From positions 9,598,043 to 9,662,042 of the forward strand of contig CM077155.1 in the NCBI GenBank assembly GCA_039583875.1: a stretch of DNA of 64,000 nucleotides, read 5' to 3'. The position numbers were made by a program, and so were the translations under genes. The stretch is from Platanthera guangdongensis (Eukaryota; Streptophyta; Magnoliopsida; Asparagales; Orchidaceae). The notes under the pieces are model-generated. The model saw only the letters and a program-made list of their open reading frames with translations. It did no database searches and was not told where the DNA came from. Shown here piece after piece: positions 57,800 to 64,000 of the stretch (positions are counted from its first letter, which is position 1; each line of letters opens with the position of its first letter).

Positions 57800-58410
57800 A
57801 ATTCTCGAGTATACTAAGTACAGTTCTGGAGTAATAGAAATCCTTCTCGAGAAGGCTTAGTCCAATACTCGAGTAAGCCTTGGAGTACTCGAGACTACTA
57901 ATCTATGTCTCGAGTACTCAGAAATTTTTTAAGTGTTGTACTCGAGTAACATAATTTAGTTCTCGAGAAGGTCATGCCCTGTCTCGAGAAGTCAGTGGAC
58001 CAGTACTCGAGTAAGAAGAAGTCTTGTTCTCGAGAAGTCATGATAGTTCTCGAGAAGTCTTACTATAGTTTTTGAGTAGTTTAAGTCTAGTACTCGAGTA
58101 TGTTTAGCCTATTACTTGAGTAAGCAGATATGCTAAGTCCAGTACTCGAGTAGGCCAAGCCAGTTCTCGAGAAGCAGAATTCATCACTTGACAAGGCCAA
58201 AACAAGTTCTCAAGTAACATAATCTAGTTCTCGAGTAAAGTACTTTGGTTCTCGAGAAGGGAGAATCTAGTTCTTGAGTAAAGTCCTTTAGTTCTCGAGA
58301 CACCTGAATTTTATTTTCCTTTAGTACTTGTTCTCGAGACCTTCATACTTTTGTATCGAGAATCAGAACTGTTCTCGAGTAGTCACTCCTTCACTCGAGA
58401 ACTGAAGATC
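57800..58410. repeat. CTCGAG palindrome array in U3 of D
   Basis: About 20 CTCGAG copies by eye, most as GTTCTCGAGAAG or GTACTCGAGTA, so the palindrome often extends to 10 bp (TTCTCGAGAA, TACTCGAGTA). Spacing is about 20-40 bp. It ends about 110 bp before the TATA box. Degenerate copies carry TTGAG or TTCAAG at the CpG. Confidence 0.9.
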
Positions 58411-58520
58411 AAAATTGTTGAAATTTTCGCCAAGTCCCGACCGAAGTGATTTCAAACTAACCTCGATTCTTATTGGTCCACGTGTGCAGTCATTTATGAT
58501 TATGACCGTTCGGCTTTTAT

Positions 58521-58528
58521 TATAAAAG
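58521..58528 (+). promoter_or_regulatory. TATA box of the D LTR
   Basis: TTATTATAAAAGGTC downstream of the CTCGAG array. Confidence 0.55.
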
Positions 58529-59265
58529 GTCTTATCAATTTTGACTAACCCTAACATGAAAAAAAATAAGTTTTCTGAATCTTCCTTTCATTCTAAATCG
58601 GGAAAGCCGTCGCTCCTTATCGTCGTTCTAGCTGCTGCTCTTCTCTGATTCAAGAAGTTCAGAACAAGAATCGATCAACAGATCAAGGGGTTCAATTTCT
58701 ACAGATCTCTTTCTTGATCGTGTTGATCTTAAGAGTTTCAGATCCAAAGATTTCGGCAGTCTTCCTCGATCTATTCCTGACAGAGTTTCAACTTTCAAGA
58801 AGGAAGAAATCTGAAGTTCTCAGATCTGAAGTTCTCAGATCTGAAGTGAAGTTTTTTTTACTGTTATTGTAACTCTATTTCAATTTTTATACGATATTTT
58901 GTCTCCGAGTTTTGTAGGAAGTTTTTCTTCCGAGTGTAGATCCCGTTTCAGGATCGAGTTGTAGGAGATTCTTCTCCGAGTTGTAGGTGTTTTTTACTCC
59001 GAGTTGTAGGAACGTTGTTCTGAGTGGTAGGATTGTTTTCAATCCGATATTAGTGGAGTAGCCGAGCCTAGTGCGTTTCTAGATCGGTAAGGTGGAAAGT
59101 GGATGTACCCAAGGTTAGGGAACCACTATAACTCTTGGTGTCGTCTGTGAATGCTTGGTTATTTTTTGTGCATCGCTCGCTAAACTTTTATTCCGCAAAA
59201 GAACGCACAACTCACCTATTCACCCCCTCTAGGTTATTTAGGTTGACAACTTAAATATTTTCAAT

Positions 59266-59281
59266 TGGTATCAGAGGGAGG
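59266..59281 (+). other. tRNA-iMet primer binding site of D
   Basis: TGGTATCAGAGGGAGG two bases after the LTR end TTTCA. Confidence 0.88.
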
Positions 59282-59346
59282 TTGTTCATCAAAAGGTTAA
59301 CACCTTCAATAGATCTGCCCCAAGTTAACTTTTGAGTGTTTCAAGC

Positions 59347-61648
59347 ATGGACAGGTCCGAGGACTCCACTAAGCTTCCAGTGTGCAATAATGCAAACTTT
59401 CCCATATGGAATGAAAGAATAAAGTTCTTCATGGAAGTTGTTGACCACCGCATCTTCGTGATAGTGGAAGAAGGCCCTCATGTGTCTATGAACGCTTCCA
59501 CTATTGATCCTACTAAGAAGGTGTCAAAGAAATTGATGGACCTCAACAAAGACGAGATTGCACATGTCTCTCTTGACAAGAAAGCCAAATACATCATCGC
59601 AAGCGCAGTCGATGACTCTATGTTGCAGAACCTCATTCACTGCAATTCTACCAAGGAGATGTGGCAGTCTCTAATCATCTTGATGGAAGTAACAGAAGAA
59701 GTAAGGGATGACAGAAGATCCCTTCTGAATCAGAAGTATGAGGCATTCAAGCAAGGCCCCAAGGAAGCAATTGCTGACACATATGAAAAATTTTTAAAAA
59801 TCGTCAATGGCCTAAGGAACTACGACAAGGTGTTCACAGATGGTGAACTAAACGACAAGTTCCTGAGATCCTTGACAAAGGAATGAGACAATAAAATATG
59901 TGTCATCAGTGTGTTCGGGAGATTAACAGAAACCGACCCTTAGAACCTCTTCGGGAAGATTATGTCATATGGGCTTCAAATCAATACAATAAAAGTTGAA
60001 GAAGAGGGCTGCAGATCTTCGTCAAAAGATAAGTCTATTACACTGAATGCAGACAGCTCAAGAAAGGCCAAAGCTGCATCTTCTGTTTCCACTCAAGAAG
60101 ACTATGAAGAAGAAGACTCAGAGCCAAGCACCTCAGGCTCAGAGCTATCTAATGGAGAGTTATTCCTACTCTCCCGATAATTTCGGAAGTCTCCCAGCAA
60201 GAAGAAACAAATGAGAGGAAATTATTCCTCATTCAGAAGATCGCGTCACGACGGTGAATATCAAAAGAAAAGTCACACATCTGACAGGTAAATATAAACC
60301 GAACAAACATGTTTCATCTAACATTATTTGCTACTGTTGTAATAAGTTAGGACATATAAGTACTGACTGCCCTCACAAGAAGAAGGAGGGTGGAAGAAGA
60401 GAGGAGAAGAAAACTTCTTATAATAAGAAGAAGACTGAAAGAAGCCTAGTAGCGATGAAGGGCAAGATCCTCAGTGACACAGGCTCATCTGAGTCTAGTG
60501 ATGAGGAGGAAGCCTACTTTGGGCTCATGACACACACATATGAAGAAGTAGAGCTCCAGTTTACTGGGAAGGTAAACTCTCATACCCCTCTCTCTGAATC
60601 AGATGCTTCTGACCATGATCATGAGGACTGCTCTTCTGACGATGAGTCTGAACTCATGGCTCAATATAAAGAGTTGATCAAGGCTTATGACAAATGTCGA
60701 AGAGTCGCAAGAACTCAGGCTAAGGAGAATAAATCTCTCAAGGCTGTGGAGAGAAATCTGAGGGATGAAGCCATAATGATGGAATCACCTAGAATGCAAT
60801 TCCATGATGCAATGGAAGAATACAATAAAGATCTCGAGCACCTGAACCTGAAGGAGGTGATCATTCAAAAGTTGGAAGAACTACTTGTTGTGGAAAAGAA
60901 ACATGTTGAAAGCTTCTCCAAGCCCAAGACTGTCCTTCCTTTTGTTGCTGAATTCTCAGCTTAGGCCAAAGGTGCTGGCTTTGGCCATGTTGATGCTCCT
61001 AGTAAATCCTCTAGGAGAAATAAGGCTCAAAGGAAGAATAAGGCGGCCAAGAAGGTTTTAGCCAAGGAGAAGGGGAAAGCTCCTCAAGAACAAACTCTGT
61101 TTAAAAAGGTTATCTTTCCAACGATTAAGTTTGATCTTGACTTGTCCTACGGTCACTTTGCTAGTCCTACTTATATAGAGCCCAAGTCTCGGTACCAAGG
61201 ATGGACCCGTCCCCGAAACTTTGGTGAGAGTGTCTTCAAGACACCTTATGAGGAGATCAATCTTCAGAGCTACAACCCTTATAATCATGGTCACAACATC
61301 AAGAAAGTTCCAAAAGTCAAACTCGTTGTGGAAAAGCCTATTATGGAGAAGAAGTCATGTGAGTGTCATCACCACGAAGCTTCTACCTTCAAGACTGCTG
61401 CCCCTGCTAGACCACACTCTCAAAAGGTCAAGCAGGAGAGATTTAGGCAAAGATACAATAGGTTTGATTGTTGGTGTTGTGGCAAAGTTGGTAACTTTGA
61501 CATTGATTGCTGGTTTAACCCTAGAAATTATGAAACTCCTCAAGTTAATAATGTGAGAAAGACCACTCACAATGTTAACACTCGTAGGGGGAGTATGCTA
61601 ACCAGAGACCTAGGACCCAAGCTTGTTTGGGTTCCTAAGGGATTCTAA
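59347..61648 (+). pseudogene. gag: Gag of element D, broken
   Basis: ATG at 59347 (MDRSEDSTKLPVCNN). The gag core matches B and C (FPIWNERIKFFME; LNDKFLRSLTKE). TGA at 59884 sits where C has Trp; stops also at about 59941, 60178 and 60962, and the frame shifts near 60200. Knuckles: CYCCNKLGHISTDC (about 60330) and CWCCGKVGNFDIDC (about 61470; the usual His is Asn). It ends DLGPKLVWVPKGF and a stop at 61646-61648, the usual end of gag before protease. Confidence 0.88.
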
Positions 61649-61967
61649 ACTTGTGGATGTAGGTATGTCCATAGGCTAACAAAAACTCCTACTTGGCAAA
61701 TGGACAAGAAGAAGTTCCAGGAAATCTCTTGGAATTAGAAGATTTAATCTGTGTTGTTGCAAGTTTGACAACAAAGCAACTGAAGAAGAGTTTCTCCTGA
61801 ATTGGTTGAGGGGGAGCTTCTAGCTGAAAACTCTCTCCAAAAGGACCTCTTAGGTGATTGAGCTCTCAGTGAAGAAAAGGCTATGAGTGTGACCTCTGCC
61901 ATGTCCCCTATTGAAGATTTCAGAAAGGGGGAGAGAGAGAGATGAAAATAAAATGGAGGAGAAGAAT
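61649..61967 (+). other. Sequence between D gag and the E LTR
   Basis: Non-coding; contains TTGAGGGGGAGCTT (about 61807) and CAGAAAGGGGGAGAGAGAGA (about 61921), both polypurine-tract-like, immediately before the LTR of E. A Sirevirus 3' end has such tracts, so pol may have been deleted here. Confidence 0.5.
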
Positions 61968-62209
61968 TGTTGGAATCCCACCTGTTTTAGGGTTGATTTG
62001 GGCTAGGCTCACTATTAGGATTGCTTAGATTGACCCACATTGTATATTCTAGGGTCATAAGTTTTTGTCAGAGTCTAAGTCAGTACATCAAACTTAAAAT
62101 GATTGGTTTTCACCTTCAGAAGACTTAGAAGACAGAAGAACCCCCAGAGAAAGCAGTTTTCTAAGAGCAAAAAAAGTCGTTTAGAGATCGTTGAACTAAG
62201 ATCAACTTT

Positions 62210-62535
62210 CGTCGATCGGAGTTCGACGAACTCAGTTATTTCTCTGAGCTGAGTTCGACGAAATCCTAGTATAGCTCGATGAACTCAACTTCTTCTTTGA
62301 GCTGAGTTCGACGAATTCTTAGCAGAGATCGACGAATTCCAAATTCTTCCCAGAAGTTCAGCACAACGAAAAGACTATCTCAGTTCGATGATCTTGGAGC
62401 TCAGATTGGAAGTGAATTTTCTGTTCAGAGATCTTGGAGCTCAGCTCGATGAAAGAGAGGTTTTAGTTCGACGAAATTGGATCTTTGGTTGATGAAACAA
62501 ATTTAGTTCAACTACATTCTCACAGGTGCTGTTCG
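62210..62535. repeat. TTCGACGAA motif array in U3 of E
   Basis: About 11 copies in total, four of them exact TTCGACGAA (as GTTCGACGAACT or GTTCGACGAAAT), the others one or two bases changed (CTCGATGAA, ATCGACGAA). The core is a near-palindrome with an odd centre. It ends about 70 bp before the TATA box. Confidence 0.75.
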
Positions 62536-62603
62536 ACTAATTTCTCTGCAGTTTTCCAGTATTGACTAAGGCAGTTTGATTTCAAAATTTATTATTATAT
62601 GCC

Positions 62604-62610
62604 TATAAAT
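62604..62610 (+). promoter_or_regulatory. TATA box of the E LTR
   Basis: GCCTATAAATGCAC downstream of the TTCGACGAA array. Confidence 0.5.
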
Positions 62611-63636
62611 GCACTGATAATTAATGCTTCATATTATCAATAATATAGTTGTTTCAAGGTAGCATTAATTATTGTATTCACAAAGTAATTATTTGGCCAA
62701 ATTGCTGGGACAGTTGAGGAAACAAATTAAAAACAATTTCTAGATGTTCAACTCCCAGATTTTCTGCAGTCAATCAACAATAAAATTCAAAAATTCAAAT
62801 GCTAATTTCTGCAAGGAATATAAAAATACAGCTTTCAATAGATTAAAAAGAGATACACACAGAGATACACAGAATAGACACAGTGATTACAGATTACAGA
62901 AGCAAAAAGGATTATTCTATGAAAAATTGAAGGAAGAACAACTTCACACAAAAATCAAGTTTTTCATCAGTTTTACTTCACGAATTTTCAAAGAGACAAA
63001 TAATCTTCATCAGTCTGAAAGTTTCTTGAAGATCTACCTCCAATTGAAGGCCTATACCCGGAGCAAAGCTCTTTTTCTCCTGAACCATTCTACATCTCAG
63101 GGGGAGCTTTGACAACATCAAATCCACTAGTCTTCTCTTAGACTGTTGACATACAAGAACATCATCACTTTTCTTTTTCCAACTATGTATAGGGTTATAA
63201 CTCCCTTCAAAAGTTAACCCCTTTGGTTGTCAAGTCTCCTGATCAAAAGACTTGGATTGGTTTTTGGGCCCCTGATCAAAAGCTCAAAGGGTTGTGAGAT
63301 CTCTCTTGAAATAGATCTTGTGGTGACGTGATACCGGAGCAAGAACATGTGGTGGCAGGACACCTGATCAAAAACCTGTAGTGAATTCCTACTAGGGTGG
63401 TAGAAGAGTGGATGTACCCAGTTTTTGGGAACCAATATAAAATCTTTGTGCCGTCTAGATTACTCTATTTTTTATTTGCTGTGATGTGATTGTGTTCTGT
63501 GTTTAGTTCTTTTCATACATATAGATATCACTAATTTTAATTCCGCTATAAAAATTAATTAAAGTTTTTAAAATACTCTATTCACCCCCCCCCCCCCCCC
63601 TCTAGAGTTAAGATAGATCCATCCCTCACTTTCAAT

Positions 63637-63652
63637 TGGTATCAGAGGAAGG
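63637..63652 (+). other. tRNA-iMet primer binding site of E
   Basis: TGGTATCAGAGGAAGG two bases after the LTR end TTTCA. Confidence 0.88.
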
Positions 63653-63730
63653 TTGTTTGGTTTCACAGGCTAACACCTGAACCAAAAGATCTTTGATAAA
63701 TCTTATTATCTCTAGTGTCTTTCCTATATC

Positions 63731-64000
63731 ATGGAACAGAATAAATAATACTCAAGCACCAGACCTCCAGTGTGCAAGCTTAACAAGTTTGCACTTTGGA
63801 AGGCAAGGATCAAATTGTATATGAATTCATTTGATAATGATATCTATAATTCTGTTTTCACAGGTCCCCCTACTCCTTCTGCAACAACATCAACAAGTAC
63901 CTCAGCAGTTCCACCGCCTGAGTGGATATAAGCTCAAAAGAAGTTGAAGATGGCTGATGCTAAAGCCATGAACATCCTAGCTTAGACTATGTCTGATGAT
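63731..64000 (+). pseudogene. gag: Gag start of element E
   Basis: ATG at 63731, TAA five codons later, then the same frame reads PPVCKLNKFALWKARIKLYM, which matches the gag start of D (LPVCNNANFPIWNERIKFFM), with further stops near 63929 and 63983. It continues beyond the window. Confidence 0.75.

Larger units (their letters stand above)
57455..59263 (+). repeat. 5' LTR of element D
   Basis: 1809 bp from TGTTGGGTTTTG to TATTTTCA. Palindrome-like array 57800-58410, TATAAAAG at 58521-58528, leader repeats CCGAGTTGTAGG (about 58905-59060), and CACCTATTCACCCCCTCTAG near its end. Confidence 0.88.
57455..61967 (+). mobile_element. Sirevirus-type element D, 5' LTR plus gag
   Basis: 5' LTR 57455-59263, primer site, gag to about 61648, then 320 bp ending in a purine-rich tract before the LTR of E. 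Pol is absent in view: either E inserted here or D lost pol. Gag resembles B and C, but the LTR is a different family with CTCGAG repeats. The five bases before the LTR are ACTTA; the other end is not seen. Confidence 0.85.
61968..63634 (+). repeat. 5' LTR of element E
   Basis: 1667 bp. U3 holds TTCGACGAA words (62210-62535), TATAAAT at 62604, and near the end ATTCAC followed by a run of C to 63600, TCTAGAG. The tail CACTTTCA is next to the primer site. Confidence 0.85.
61968..64000 (+). mobile_element. Sirevirus-type element E, 5' LTR and start of gag
   Basis: LTR 61968-63634 starts TGTTGGAATCCC and ends CACTTTCA. The primer site and gag start follow, and the element runs out of the window. 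Bases before the LTR are AGAAT. It is related to D by the end motif and gag, but the LTR differs. Confidence 0.85.

Noticed and set aside
57455..59263. CTCGAG and GTCGAC words as cloning or restriction artefacts
   Set aside because: The words are embedded in diverged natural spacers within LTRs that have proper ends and primer sites.

Overview
This is repeat-dominated nuclear DNA of a flowering plant. Every long coding stretch belongs to an LTR retrotransposon, start tRNA-iMet primer sites (TGGTATCAGAG) recur, two Tourist-like MITEs are present, and the only host-gene trace is one exon of a plant flavin-containing monooxygenase. The species cannot be named from the sequence. There is no bacterial, phage or CRISPR content.

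Layout. (1) 1-4429: 3' part of Sirevirus-type Ty1/copia element A (+), with its third ORF (ORF3, the env-like position) and 3' LTR. It abuts the interior of a different copia element, copia-1 (4430-8681, +). (2) 8682-20689: element B (-), same family as A, both LTRs present but the 3' LTR cut by about 244 bp at its junction with copia-1. (3) 20690-23376: low-copy-looking flank with two TAA-flanked MITEs, the monooxygenase exon and the 3' LTR of an old, decayed Sirevirus F. (4) 23377-57454: the body of F (-), split by a Tat-type Ty3/gypsy element (26817-56740, -, target duplication CAAAT). The gypsy element was itself invaded by copia-2 (36767-41011, +, CTCCT) and by the nearly complete Sirevirus C (43584-56429, -, AAAGT). 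(5) 57455-64000: two further Sirevirus-type elements in tandem, D (5' LTR plus gag) and E (5' LTR plus the start of gag), both +.

How the parts work. A, B and C share one design: U3 packed with the 10-bp palindrome GTGTCGACAC, then a TATA box, then a transcribed leader carrying repeated CTGAGTGTAGG-like motifs, then an LTR end with a variable C run. Inside follow primer site, gag with CCHC knuckles, protease, integrase, RT, RNase H, ORF3 and polypurine tract. In B and C the palindrome array plus a TATA box is present a second time, directly upstream of the ORF3 start codon, so ORF3 seems to have an LTR-like promoter of its own. D and E keep the architecture but use other TCGA-containing motifs (CTCGAG in D, TTCGACGAA in E).

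The gypsy element carries the double RNase H of the Tat clade, a block of about eleven 147-bp repeats in its 3' region, and two antisense transcription units with TATA boxes and small GT-AG introns. Almost all coding regions are broken by stops or frameshifts; the C copy of ORF3 is the nearest to intact. Candidates for something new are the TCGA-motif arrays, the putative internal ORF3 promoter, the stop codon conserved at the gag/protease junction, and the antisense genes and nucleosome-length repeat of the Tat element.
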